Part shown: positions 34,808 through 43,485 of the stretch, piece by piece
How positions within the stretch are numbered: position 1 is the stretch's first letter
Layout: each line of letters starts with the position of its first letter
From: CAZYME01 sp964648115
Lineage (GTDB): Bacteria > Pseudomonadota > Gammaproteobacteria > Legionellales > Legionellaceae
Length of the DNA: 64,000 bases
NCBI GenBank assembly: GCA_964648115.1
Contig: CAZYME010000010.1
Coordinates: 1 to 64,000 of the forward strand
Direction of reading: 5' to 3'
Position numbers and translations under genes: made by a program
The notes under the pieces: model-generated
Told to the model about the DNA's origin: nothing
What the model saw: only the letters and a program-made list of their open reading frames with translations
Database searches by the model: none

Positions 34808-35580
34808 GCAAATTACTAGACGTGGAAACTAAATTTCAAAACTACTTATTACACTCAAATCCAGACATTTTTAACCATGTCGTTGGCACCTGCAAGGTCC
34901 CTGCGGATATCCGCCTAGGTATTTATGAAAGCGCCTATAGAGCTCGCCTCCACGAGGCTCTCATCGCCACCTATCCTGTATTACAAAACTATCTAGGTTA
35001 TGAGCAATTTGAAGAGCTTTGTTTTGCCTACATCGATGCCCACCCTTCCCCCTTCCGCTCAATCCGCTGGTTTGGTGATCGGCTAGCTGATTTTATGCAA
35101 ATACATTCACCCTACAAAGAATTCCCTTACTTATCCGAACTAGCAAGGCTCGAATGGACCATGGCTCTCGTTTTCGATGCAGCAAACGGCTCTGTTTTAC
35201 AACTCGAAGACATGCAAAACGTCCCTCCTGAAGCTTGGATTACCATGCGTTTACACATCCACCCATCCGTACACCGCTTATCTTTATCCTGGAACACCAT
35301 TCAAATCTGGCAAACCATTACCGACGAGCAAGCTCCTCCAGAACCCCAACAAAACCCACCAGTAGACTGGCTGTTCTGGCGTAATGAATTAATGAGCCAA
35401 TTTGCTTCATTATCAGAAGATGAAGCCTGGGCTATAGATATGGTGATAAAACAATCAACATTCGGTGAGTTATGTGAAGGCCTTTGTCAGTGGATAGATG
35501 AACAAAGTGCTGGTATGCATGCAGCTTCTTTATTGAAAGGTTGGATAACTGCAGGGGTAATTGCTGAGGTAATTGTTTGA
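34804..35580 (+). CDS. bufC: BufC, DUF2063 putative DNA-binding-like partner of the MNIO
   Basis: A 258-residue protein of the DUF2063 family, the usual partner of DUF692 in bufferin and related RiPP clusters, thought to bind the leader/signal region of the precursor. Typical features are RLGIYESAYRARLHEALIATYPVLQNYLGYEQFEELCFAYIDAHPSPFRSIRWFGDRLADF and LARLEWTMALVFDA. It overlaps bufB by four bases (ATGA), so stoichiometric production is likely. Confidence 0.9.
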   Translation: MSKLLDVETKFQNYLLHSNPDIFNHVVGTCKVPADIRLGIYESAYRARLHEALIATYPVLQNYLGYEQFEELCFAYIDAHPSPFRSIRWFGDRLADFMQIHSPYKEFPYLSELARLEWTMALVFDAANGSVLQLEDMQNVPPEAWITMRLHIHPSVHRLSLSWNTIQIWQTITDEQAPPEPQQNPPVDWLFWRNELMSQFASLSEDEAWAIDMVIKQSTFGELCEGLCQWIDEQSAGMHAASLLKGWITAGVIAEVIV

Positions 35581-35591
35581 TATTTAATAAC

Positions 35592-35621
35592 TTTGGTAAA
35601 TAAAAAATTCTATGTTAGGAT
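35592..35621 (+). promoter_or_regulatory. Candidate promoter of bufA2
   Basis: TTTGGT (35592-35597) and TAGGAT (35616-35621) with an 18-bp spacer in the gap after bufC. With the strong terminator after bufA2 this suggests an independent, abundant transcript. The match is modest. Confidence 0.4.
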
Positions 35622-35662
35622 AATCCTGCCAATAAAATTTTATTCAATTAAAGGGAGTTTTT

Positions 35663-35932
35663 ATGAGTACAAAGAAATTGGTTGGAGCCATCGCAACTGC
35701 AGCTGCAATAGCATTTGTAATTGCACCTGTAACATCAACTGTAGCAAATGCAGCCAGCACTAAAGCTCCCTGCTATGGCGTTAACTCATGCAAAGGAAAA
35801 AGTGACTGCAAAACTGCTGTCAATGCTTGCAAAGGCAAAAACAGCTGCAAAGGTACAGGCGTTTCAATGCAAACTGCTAAAAAGTGCGCAAAAATGAAAG
35901 GCAGCACTACTCCACCTGCAGCTACAAACTAA
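35663..35932 (+). CDS. bufA2: BufA2-type bufferin precursor, cysteine- and lysine-rich
   Basis: An 89-residue precursor. A signal peptide runs to about residue 30 (ending VANA). The mature region is APCYGVNSCKGKSDCKTAV followed by NACKGKNSCKGTGVSMQTAK, with six Cys (37, 43, 49, 56, 62, 75) in repeated CKG units. This pattern matches the second bufferin precursor class. Thiol-rich, basic and periplasmic, it fits a copper-chelating product after BufB processing. AAGGGAG lies just before the ATG, a strong ribosome binding site. Confidence 0.85.
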   Translation: MSTKKLVGAIATAAAIAFVIAPVTSTVANAASTKAPCYGVNSCKGKSDCKTAVNACKGKNSCKGTGVSMQTAKKCAKMKGSTTPPAATN

Positions 35933-35942
35933 TATTTACCAG

Positions 35943-35971
35943 AAAGCATGCTTGAAAAAGCATGCTTTTTT
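35943..35971 (+). terminator. Rho-independent terminator after bufA2
   Basis: AAAGCATGC (35943-35951) pairs with GCATGCTTT (35960-35968) around an 8-base loop, followed by a run of T to 35971. It is the best intrinsic terminator in the window. Confidence 0.85.
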
Positions 35972-36003
35972 AGCCTGTGGCACACTGCTTAAGGCCTCGT
36001 TGA

Positions 36004-36576
36004 ATGAACAATCCTTTTCATAAAATACTACAGATTTATAATGCCGGCTTTCGCCAAAGCACTGACGCTACTTGTGGCCCCGCCTCAATAGCTCTTGCAA
36101 CGATGGGTTTTGGACTCCCACTCAAACAAGAATCCGAATGGATAAATAACAATTTTTCAGAGTGGATGCCTGTTGATCAATTTTTAGCTCGAGGAATGGC
36201 ACTACACGAGCTGCAATTCATTTCCCAGCTAATTTATGGTGACCACATTGAGGTCGTGACTAGGCGCAGCTTCCCCGAAAATTTACCGATATTTTTGCAT
36301 GATATACAAAACGCATTTCGAACCATGCGATCTGTTGTCATTGTAAATTACCAGCAAGATGACTTTGGATACACTACTCCTCATCCCTCAAAAAATCCCC
36401 ACTACTCGCCACTTATAGATTGGGATCCAATCCAAAATAGCGTTTTAATTGCAGACGTAGACCCGGAGGTAAAAGAGCCCCACTGGGTAGCGGTCGAAGC
36501 CATTTTTCAATCAATGAGCCACCATAATCCAGCCATCAACCTACCCCGAGGTTGGTTAGTACTATATATAAGGTAG
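36004..36576 (+). CDS. Phytochelatin synthase-like cysteine peptidase
   Basis: A 190-residue protein. STDATCGPASIALATMGFGLP gives Cys24, NPHYSPLIDWDPIQNSVLIADVDPEVKEPHWVAV gives His133 and Asp151. The HxSP...D.vLi.DVd..k.PhWV pattern is that of phytochelatin synthase (peptidase family C83), and the spacings (Cys to His 109, His to Asp 18) agree with plant enzymes. Bacterial members cleave glutathione or gamma-Glu-Cys peptides and only some polymerise them. It has no signal peptide. It follows the bufferin cluster, separated by the terminator, which hints at a shared theme of thiol and metal handling or, alternatively, an effector acting on host glutathione. Its TAG stop lies in a palindromic repeat. 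Confidence 0.7.
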   Translation: MNNPFHKILQIYNAGFRQSTDATCGPASIALATMGFGLPLKQESEWINNNFSEWMPVDQFLARGMALHELQFISQLIYGDHIEVVTRRSFPENLPIFLHDIQNAFRTMRSVVIVNYQQDDFGYTTPHPSKNPHYSPLIDWDPIQNSVLIADVDPEVKEPHWVAVEAIFQSMSHHNPAINLPRGWLVLYIR

Positions 36577-36596
36577 GTTGGGTCATTGACCCAACA
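36573..36596. repeat. Palindrome, half of repeat family D
   Basis: GTTGGGTCATTGACCCAAC at 36577-36595, preceded by AGGTAG. It directly follows the stop of the phytochelatin-synthase-like gene and could form a transcript-end hairpin. The same palindrome occurs at about 32261-32281 and 53572-53590. Confidence 0.6.
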
Positions 36597-36717
36597 GCTA
36601 ATCTTGCGCTAAACAATCCATTATGAAACAATCTGGAGTCCAATTTGGAACCACAAATTGCTTTAGGATCTATGTCATAAAAACCTTAATAACCAAAGTC
36701 TTTTTTAAGGAAAACGC

Positions 36718-37344
36718 ATGAAAACGATTGAGCAAATTTTAGCTGAATATAAAGAGAAATCTGAAGATCCCAAAAATGAAAATTACAGTCCTCTTCAGTG
36801 CGCTGTATATGATGGAGATTACGACGACGTCCAAGCATTGCTACTTTATTATGATGAGCAAAAGACGACGCTAGCCGAGTTAAGCTATGTTAGCCCTGAA
36901 ACGAATACCAAAGAAAATATTTTACATGTGGCAATGAAACATCCTACTATTTTTGAGCTGATTTGTTGGGCCATTACCGAACATGATAGCAAGCTATTTT
37001 CCCCTCTTATTCAGCAAGGTGACATCGACGACGACACCGTATTTCATCAAATAGCGGAATTCGGAAGAGTTGAAGCCTTGAAACTTTTAATGCCTCATCT
37101 ATCACAATACGTCGAGCCTGATAAGCTGCAAGCTGCTTTCAAACACGAAAATAGACATCAAGAAACAGCCTCCGAAATAGCAGAGCATGGGCCTAAATCT
37201 ACAACAGTCGAAAAATTGGTAGCAGCAAAGATTATCACGCAAGAAAATCTAGACAATACCGCTAAAAATCGTGATCAAATTCTAGCAAAATTTAGTGAAA
37301 TTGCTGCGTCACTTCAATTTGGAGCAAGTGCACAATGTAGCTGA
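36718..37344 (+). CDS. Ankyrin-repeat-like protein, candidate effector
   Basis: A 208-residue protein with two or three degenerate ankyrin units: NYSPLQCAVYDGDYDDVQALLLYYD (about 22-46), ENILHVAMKHPTIFELICWAI (about 65-86) and DTVFHQIAEFGRVEALKLLMPHL (about 105-128), then a charged helical tail. Ankyrin proteins are frequent among secreted proteins of intracellular gammaproteobacteria. No partner or enzymatic domain is seen. AAGGAAAACGC precedes the ATG. Confidence 0.65.
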   Translation: MKTIEQILAEYKEKSEDPKNENYSPLQCAVYDGDYDDVQALLLYYDEQKTTLAELSYVSPETNTKENILHVAMKHPTIFELICWAITEHDSKLFSPLIQQGDIDDDTVFHQIAEFGRVEALKLLMPHLSQYVEPDKLQAAFKHENRHQETASEIAEHGPKSTTVEKLVAAKIITQENLDNTAKNRDQILAKFSEIAASLQFGASAQCS

Positions 37345-37352
37345 ACACAGAC

Positions 37353-37383
37353 AGCCCGCAAGAAACAACGAAAAATGCGGGCT
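37353..37383 (+). terminator. Strong hairpin after the ankyrin-like gene
   Basis: AGCCCGCA (37353-37360) pairs with TGCGGGCT (37376-37383), starting 8 bp after the stop. No T-run follows, so it may be rho-dependent or only protective. Confidence 0.45.
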
Positions 37384-37497
37384 CATTCAACTATGTCCAT
37401 ATATGGTGACAATATTTAAAAATTCGTCATATTTTTTGTATTGAAAACCCTGAAACCCACCATAACAGCCCAAATAAATATCAGACAGGTCTTTATT

Positions 37498-37526
37498 TTG
37501 ACAATATTTATCCTGTATCCTAGAAT
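37498..37526 (+). promoter_or_regulatory. Sigma-70-like promoter of the C39-like gene
   Basis: A perfect TTGACA (37498-37503) and TAGAAT (37521-37526) with a 17-bp spacer, 30 bp before the start codon. It is the closest match to consensus in the window, so constitutive expression is likely. Confidence 0.65.
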
Positions 37527-37556
37527 AAACACATAGATTCCATTGCGGAAACACCC

Positions 37557-38300
37557 ATGATTAACTTAACTATCGATACCCAACCTAACGATGAAACCTG
37601 CGGCGCGACTTGTTTACACGCAGTCTATCGCCACTATGGTTTAGATTTACCATTAACTGACATTATAGATTCTGTGGAGCGCTCTATGTCTGGTGGTACA
37701 TTGAGCTCTCTGTTAGGGAAACATGCGCTAATGCAAGGGTTCGACGCAACTATCCTCGTTAACAACATGAAGATATTTGACCCGACATGGTTTAAAAAGA
37801 GCCGGGTTTCGCGTGAAATTTTAGCCACGAAGCTAAAAAGTCAGAATAAATTTAAGCACTCTAAAGGCATAACCCAAGTCACCAAAGGCTACCTAGAGTT
37901 TCTAGAACTTGGTGGCAACGTACGGTTTAAAACCCTTGATGTAAAAACCCTTAAATATTATTTCGATCAAAAAATTCCACTTTTGACAGGCCTAAGCTCA
38001 ACCTACCTCTATAGAAGCTCCCGCGAATGCTTCACGTCCGACGGAGAATCGTATTTCGACGACATCCAAGGTGAACCATGCGGACATTTCGTAGTGTTAT
38101 GTGGCTATGATGAACACCACAAACTGATTGTAGTAGCAGATCCTTTCAGAAAAAATCCTTTTACCAACGATAACTACTACAAAGTAAGCAGCACCCGTAT
38201 CATCAACGCCATTTTACTAGGCGTTCTCACTTTTGACGCCACCTTACTTATCATTGAACCCAAACAAGAATCACCTCTAGAGCATGATGACGAAACGTAG
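37557..38300 (+). CDS. C39-like (papain-fold) cysteine peptidase
   Basis: A 247-residue protein. TQPNDETCGATCLHAVYRHYG holds Cys15, GEPCGHFVVLCGYD holds His177 and VVADPFRKNP holds Asp195, the order and context of the peptidase C39-like family. It is a stand-alone, soluble version without the ABC exporter to which C39 domains are usually fused. In other proteobacteria a C39-like gene is found next to a RimK-type ATP-grasp gene. Here an ATP-grasp gene is adjacent but convergent. A peptide-trimming or amide-bond role is inferred. Confidence 0.72.
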   Translation: MINLTIDTQPNDETCGATCLHAVYRHYGLDLPLTDIIDSVERSMSGGTLSSLLGKHALMQGFDATILVNNMKIFDPTWFKKSRVSREILATKLKSQNKFKHSKGITQVTKGYLEFLELGGNVRFKTLDVKTLKYYFDQKIPLLTGLSSTYLYRSSRECFTSDGESYFDDIQGEPCGHFVVLCGYDEHHKLIVVADPFRKNPFTNDNYYKVSSTRIINAILLGVLTFDATLLIIEPKQESPLEHDDET

Positions 38301-38361
38301 TTCTAGGTTGCCACCGCAAGCAGGAATAGCATGAATTGATAAGGTGAATATATCAATGATA

Positions 38362-39630
38362 CTATGCCATTTGCACTGGCTGGTCGGTAATTATATTATC
38401 CGCTTTAACATGTAGTATTTTATAGTTCTTCAAAAACTCGAATGCTGTGTCTATTTTTTTATACGATTCGTCCCAAAAAATAATACTGCAGGAAATATCC
38501 AACAAATTTTGAGCCTGATCTAGCTTGTCCCCTGGCTTTACAAACTCAATGAATTCATTAGCTATATCAAGATCAGGCGGCATTAACTCCACCACAGTAC
38601 CTTTTATTTTCGGAAAATTTAAAAAACCGGCATAAATATCTTTATTTGCAATATTTAAATCATCAATTAATCCCATCTGGATTAGAAAGTTTGTTTCTTC
38701 AATATTAAGATCAAATAGTTTTTCATACACCTTTGTAATAAGTGCACCACCTGTTCGCGCACCGACCTCAAGGAAAATGAATTCTTGCGTTTTCCTATCT
38801 AAAAAAGCTTCCAAATGATACGCACCTGAGGGGCAATCTAATTTTTTGAATACTTTTTCACAAAAAGACTTTAAAGCGTTAAATTGTTGCTGATCTATAA
38901 TTGGGATACTACCGACAGGTTTTCCATCAAAAAATCTTGAGAGCGCAAAGCTGCATTTGCCTATCATAAAGAATTTTACAGCACCATTAATAATCATTGC
39001 ATCACAATGAAATAATTCACCATCAATAAATTCATCAATTTCAAATTCATAGGGGTGGGCGATAATCCTATCTGCGACAGTTGTAAGTATGTCTAGGTTG
39101 GGGATGAAATGAGTCTCGACACTACTGACAAGATCTATAGGTTTAGCAAACATTGGGAAACCCAGTTTGCCTATAAGCTCTGCAAGATAAGAATCTTTAT
39201 TCTTTAGATATTGGGATTTATCAAATTTGATGTATTTAGGCATTCTAACAACATCACCCAACCTATCTTTTGATATTACTTTGTTTACAAATGGCAATAA
39301 AACATCAGCCAAATGACCATGAATCCCATATTTCTCACGAAGGCTAGCGCATACCAACTGTGTACTATCTTCATTTGTTAACAACCTAATATTCTGTGCG
39401 CCATAGGTAGCAACATACGAAGATACTATTTCATCAACTTCATCAAAGTCTATTTGATGAAAATCCCTGGAAATTTGGTGAATTGCATCAAAGCAGGAGC
39501 GATTCGCGGTGCTCAATTCATTTAAGCAATAAGGGCTACCAATCAAAACCATTTTTTGATCAGCGCGGTGGCGTAATTTTGAAAAGTCACATTTGATATA
39601 TACAACGTTATATAAAAATATGTCTACCAT
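38362..39630 (-). CDS. ATP-grasp domain protein (carboxylate-amine ligase type)
   Basis: About 422 residues from the ATG at 39630, which has GAGGAAGAA directly upstream (the longest frame adds 15 residues). An N-terminal pre-ATP-grasp region to ~120 is followed by the ATP-grasp fold: GFPMFAKPIDLVSSV for the nucleotide-binding lysine strand, EFEIDEFIDGELFHCDAMI and YHLEAFLDRKTQEFIFLEVGARTGG carrying metal-binding acidic residues. Such enzymes join a carboxylate to an amine through an acyl-phosphate. The substrate is unknown. It is convergent with the C39-like gene and divergent from the sensor kinase. Confidence 0.78.
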   Translation of the reverse strand: MVDIFLYNVVYIKCDFSKLRHRADQKMVLIGSPYCLNELSTANRSCFDAIHQISRDFHQIDFDEVDEIVSSYVATYGAQNIRLLTNEDSTQLVCASLREKYGIHGHLADVLLPFVNKVISKDRLGDVVRMPKYIKFDKSQYLKNKDSYLAELIGKLGFPMFAKPIDLVSSVETHFIPNLDILTTVADRIIAHPYEFEIDEFIDGELFHCDAMIINGAVKFFMIGKCSFALSRFFDGKPVGSIPIIDQQQFNALKSFCEKVFKKLDCPSGAYHLEAFLDRKTQEFIFLEVGARTGGALITKVYEKLFDLNIEETNFLIQMGLIDDLNIANKDIYAGFLNFPKIKGTVVELMPPDLDIANEFIEFVKPGDKLDQAQNLLDISCSIIFWDESYKKIDTAFEFLKNYKILHVKADNIITDQPVQMA

Positions 39631-39726
39631 TTCTTCCTCACACTGTTTTCTGATGGTGTTAATTATTGTAACCACACATAAGAGGTGTAATATTAATTGA
39701 ACACAAGATAGCAGGCACTATACCAT

Positions 39727-41865
39727 ATGCGCATAAAATATCCAAAAATGAAAAACTATGATGAAATACTTGAAATATTATTCAATGTGATGCCCTACGT
39801 GTTCTGGAAGGACCGAGCAGGAAAGTACTTGGGAGGTAATTTAAATCAAGCAAAAAATTTAGGTTTCAAGTCACCAGAGGAGTTTGTAGGTAAGACTATT
39901 TTTGAAATCTTAAAAGATAAAAGCTCCGCTAGCTTGATTGATGAGGTCGATAATAAGGTAATGAACGAAAATATTACGCTTATTGAAGAAGAAAAAATTG
40001 TCGCTCCAAATGGTGAAAAAACATACTCCTCCCAGAAGTCGCCCATATATGATGATAATGGCAATGTTATTGGCATGATCGGATTTGCCATGGACGTGAC
40101 AGAAATAAAGAGACAAGAAGAGTTGGCAAGAAATGAAAGGGACAGCCTAGCAATACTTGCCGCCCAAAAAGAAGCCGCAAATCACGCTAAAACTGAATTC
40201 ATTTCTAATATGAGCCACGATATTCGTACTCCGCTAGGTGGCATTGTTGGTATGGCTCAGCTTTTAGAAGAAAATGCCCTCACCCCTGAGCAAAAACAAT
40301 ATGCTCGTTGGGTATATCAAAGTGGTGAGCAGTTGTTAAATATGCTAAATGGTATTTTAGATGTGGTGTCAGCGGATAATGCTAATGAGCATGATATTCA
40401 CAAAGAGACGTTTGAGCTTCGTGATTGTATCAATGATATTGTTCAGCTTGAGTTGCCGACGACTACATTAAAAAAACTTGATTTGAATATCAAGATTGAT
40501 GAGAAGGCTCCTGTATTTATTATTAGTGATCGCACCAAAATTCACCGTATTTTGTTAAACCTGCTGGGTAATGCGATTAAATTTACTGAAAAAGGGCAAG
40601 TGAATATTGAGGTTGATTGCCTGGAGAAATCTAAAAATATTGCACTGATTCGCTTTGGTGTTAAAGATACTGGGATTGGGATCCCTCCTGATGTTCAAGA
40701 AAAGGTATTCGACCGATTTTTTCGTGCATCCCCCTCTTATAAAGGTGTATATACAGGGCATGGTGTGGGCCTCCACATTGCCCAATCTTATGCAAAATTA
40801 TTGGGTAGTACGATTAAATTAGAAAGCAAGGTTGGGGTTGGTACTACTTTTTATTTTGACATGTCGTGTAAAATTGGTAAGCCTGTTGCTTCAAAATCGA
40901 CGCACTCAGCTTCCAGCTCTATAAACGATTTGCATCATCCAGTAAAAGAACCGCTTTTGAATCAGACTCAAAATTCCACGGATAATGCACCATATATCTT
41001 ATTAGTGGAGGATAACGAGATTGCGCGACATATGGTTGAATCTATTGCAGCTAAGGCTGGTTGTCGGTTTATGTCTGCTTCTGATGGGGAACAGGCATTG
41101 GAGTTGGCGCGGTCAAATGAGTTTGATCTTATTCTCACTGATGTGGGGCTGCCGGGTATCTCGGGGCATGAGTTGACTCGCCTAGTTCGTAAAGATGAGG
41201 TTGCACTTCATAAAAATCCTGTGCCTATTGTCGGTTTAACAGCTCATGGACGTGCGAATGAGAGAGGGTTTAAATCTGGGATGAATGGTGTATTTACTAA
41301 GCCAATTAACTTAACAACGTTACGAAAAATACTTAATCAATTTTTATCGGGCGATGTAGCAACATCTCTGGATACCAAGATCGAATCTCGGGACGCGGAT
41401 ACAGATGCCGGTATCGGGGACGGTAATAAACTGCTATCAATGGCTGCTATGGATTCGACCTCTGGATCTCCAAGGCTAGGACTAGATTTACCTGATAATG
41501 AAAAAGAGCTGTTTCAACTTGATCAATTTTCCGTTCTTGATATCAATAGCGCCATTGAAAGAATAGGCAGCGAAAAATTGCTGCGTGAAATGCTTCAACT
41601 TATGTTGGATAAGGCGATACCAGAAGACATACAAACTATCAAAAAAGCCTATAAAGCTAATGATTGGGAGCTTGTTGAGAAAACAGCGCACCGGATGAAA
41701 GGAGGCGCTATTTATTGTGGGACAATAAAGCTGCAGTATGCTTGTCAATATCTTGAGCGCTATCGAAAAGCAGGGCATTCATTGGAGTTAAATGCATTAT
41801 ATAAGCAGTTAATGCAAGTGGCTGAGGAAACTATAGAATGCATTAAGCATTGGTTGGGCGAATAA
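39727..41865 (+). CDS. Hybrid sensor histidine kinase with PAS, receiver and Hpt domains
   Basis: A 712-residue soluble hybrid kinase. A PAS sensor spans about 10-125 (VFWKDRAGKYLGGN), and a HisKA domain has phospho-acceptor His164 in FISNMSHDIRTPLGG. The ATPase has N-box LNLLGNAIKFTEKG and G1 DTGIGIPP (314-321). The receiver domain has Asp472 in DLILTDVGLPG with VEDN at 427-430, and the C-terminal Hpt domain has His655 in TAHRMKGGAIYCG. No transmembrane helices are seen, so it senses a cytosolic signal. The His-Asp-His chain needs a downstream response regulator, and none is encoded nearby. Confidence 0.93.
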   Translation: MRIKYPKMKNYDEILEILFNVMPYVFWKDRAGKYLGGNLNQAKNLGFKSPEEFVGKTIFEILKDKSSASLIDEVDNKVMNENITLIEEEKIVAPNGEKTYSSQKSPIYDDNGNVIGMIGFAMDVTEIKRQEELARNERDSLAILAAQKEAANHAKTEFISNMSHDIRTPLGGIVGMAQLLEENALTPEQKQYARWVYQSGEQLLNMLNGILDVVSADNANEHDIHKETFELRDCINDIVQLELPTTTLKKLDLNIKIDEKAPVFIISDRTKIHRILLNLLGNAIKFTEKGQVNIEVDCLEKSKNIALIRFGVKDTGIGIPPDVQEKVFDRFFRASPSYKGVYTGHGVGLHIAQSYAKLLGSTIKLESKVGVGTTFYFDMSCKIGKPVASKSTHSASSSINDLHHPVKEPLLNQTQNSTDNAPYILLVEDNEIARHMVESIAAKAGCRFMSASDGEQALELARSNEFDLILTDVGLPGISGHELTRLVRKDEVALHKNPVPIVGLTAHGRANERGFKSGMNGVFTKPINLTTLRKILNQFLSGDVATSLDTKIESRDADTDAGIGDGNKLLSMAAMDSTSGSPRLGLDLPDNEKELFQLDQFSVLDINSAIERIGSEKLLREMLQLMLDKAIPEDIQTIKKAYKANDWELVEKTAHRMKGGAIYCGTIKLQYACQYLERYRKAGHSLELNALYKQLMQVAEETIECIKHWLGE

Positions 41866-42192
41866 CGCCAACCTACTTTTAACTAGCTGTTCTTTGTGGG
41901 GGTTTATTATTCAATAGTTGGGAGGCAAACTACTCACGGTACAGAGCACCTAAGACTGTTGCTTTTTCAGCCATCATTTCACTTGGTTCTGCCCCAGGGT
42001 ACCGCTGTTACTAGTCAGCATTGAAGATCTCGAGATGGCCTGGGTTTGTAAAAATTTCATTTAATCGTTCAGCGGGGTTGTGATCCCGCATTCCGCTTCA
42101 CTCCATAGAGGCTATATTGATTTGATTTTTTCGTGTTTATTTGAGAATTCTGTGCGAGACTATGGAAGGATTTTTTTCTTGATATTGAGCCT
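41866..42192. other. 327-bp gap with repeat remnants
   Basis: It begins with a family D remnant (GGTTGGGCGAATAACGCCAACC, overlapping the kinase stop) and ends with a family E copy at 42083-42119 (ATCCCGCATTCCGCTTCAC). Between them I see no reading frame with a ribosome binding site and no RNA gene. Confidence 0.55.
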
Positions 42193-43485
42193 ATGCAACG
42201 TAAAAAACAGCCATTTTCGAATTTTAGTCGGGCTATTAAAACAATGGCCCATAGCGTTCGTCCGGATAATGAGGAGCAGCTCTCTAAAATTTTTATGATG
42301 CATAATGGTGATTTGCTCGTGCGTGGGAATGGGCTAAGTTATAGTGATTGCTGTGTAAATCATAAGGGCATGATTATTGAAACTAGTCGTTTAAATAATA
42401 TGCTTTCTTTTGATACAACGACTGGAATCGTTGTATGTCAGGGTGCGGTAACATTTTCTGATTTGTTTTTACTGGATCCAAAATTCATCCCCCCTGTTTT
42501 ACCCGGCACTATGCATGCCACTGTCGCTGGTGGTGTGGCTAATGATGTTCATGGCAAAAATAACCCGCATGCAGGCACATTTGGGGATCATATTGAGTGG
42601 ATTGAATTGCAGCTCAGCGATAAAACGCTGAGATGTAGTCCTACAGAAAATAAAGCGCTTTTTCATGCAACGATAGCCGGTTTGGGTTTGACGGGGATGA
42701 TTAAAAGAGTAGCTATCCGGTTGCGTAAAGCTTCGCGTTTTGTAGCTAAACAAACAAGGAAATTTACTTCCCTCTCTGAGCTTTTACATTATATGCAAGT
42801 TGAAGGTCTGCAATATGATTATCAGGTGGCTTGGCTGGATTTGCTGAATCAACCACGCGCCCTACTTTCGCTAGCTCAGCATGTAGCAAATAATGATAAA
42901 GCTATCCAAGGCCCTAAACGCCGATATACCGTGCCTAATTTGCCTGCGCGGTTTATCAATCATGCTGTAATGAAGCAATTTAATCGCTTTTATTATCAAA
43001 AAGCGAGTCTTGATATACAACACTTACCGCTCTGGCAATTTAATAATCCGCTGGATGCTATTAACCATTGGAATCGTTGGTATGGGAAAAAGGGGTTATT
43101 ACAGTTTCAGGCTGTGTTTGATGAGGAGAATGCTAGTACTACGCTGGAATCTTTATTAGCGATTATCCGTTCTCATCGAGCGACACCAACGCTTGCTGTT
43201 TTAAAATATTTTACGGAAGCTGGGCCTGGGTTGTTGTCGTTTGCCAAACCAGGGTTTACTTTAGCGATTGATTTTATCCACAATCAGCAAGCACGTCTCG
43301 CGATTACTGCTATGAACGAGCTTATTGCCTCATTGAAGGGAAAAATATATCTCGCAAAAGATTTGCTCTTGAGCCGTGAGCAATTCACTAAGATGTACCC
43401 TAAACACGATAAATTTTGTGATATTTTGGCCGCCCATGATAGTCCAATGAGCTCTGATCTTAGTAAAAGGTTGTTAAATAAATGA
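42193..43485 (+). CDS. FAD-binding oxidoreductase, DprE1-like
   Basis: A 430-residue VAO/PCMH-family flavoenzyme. The FAD domain shows VRPDNEEQLSKIF, LLVRGNGLSYSDCCVN, PPVLPGTMHATVAGGVANDVHGKNNPHAGTFGDH and GLTGMIKRVAIRL, the arrangement of decaprenylphosphoryl-ribose 2'-oxidase (DprE1) and sugar-lactone oxidases. It overlaps by four bases with an SDR gene that fits DprE2, so the pair probably epimerises a lipid-linked or nucleotide sugar in two steps. This is inferred from pairing. A role in surface polysaccharide is plausible. Confidence 0.78.
   Translation: MQRKKQPFSNFSRAIKTMAHSVRPDNEEQLSKIFMMHNGDLLVRGNGLSYSDCCVNHKGMIIETSRLNNMLSFDTTTGIVVCQGAVTFSDLFLLDPKFIPPVLPGTMHATVAGGVANDVHGKNNPHAGTFGDHIEWIELQLSDKTLRCSPTENKALFHATIAGLGLTGMIKRVAIRLRKASRFVAKQTRKFTSLSELLHYMQVEGLQYDYQVAWLDLLNQPRALLSLAQHVANNDKAIQGPKRRYTVPNLPARFINHAVMKQFNRFYYQKASLDIQHLPLWQFNNPLDAINHWNRWYGKKGLLQFQAVFDEENASTTLESLLAIIRSHRATPTLAVLKYFTEAGPGLLSFAKPGFTLAIDFIHNQQARLAITAMNELIASLKGKIYLAKDLLLSREQFTKMYPKHDKFCDILAAHDSPMSSDLSKRLLNK

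Noticed and set aside
41866..42192. Possible gene in the gap after the hybrid kinase, such as the missing response regulator
   Set aside because: All frames are short or lack a start with a ribosome binding site; only repeat remnants are recognisable.
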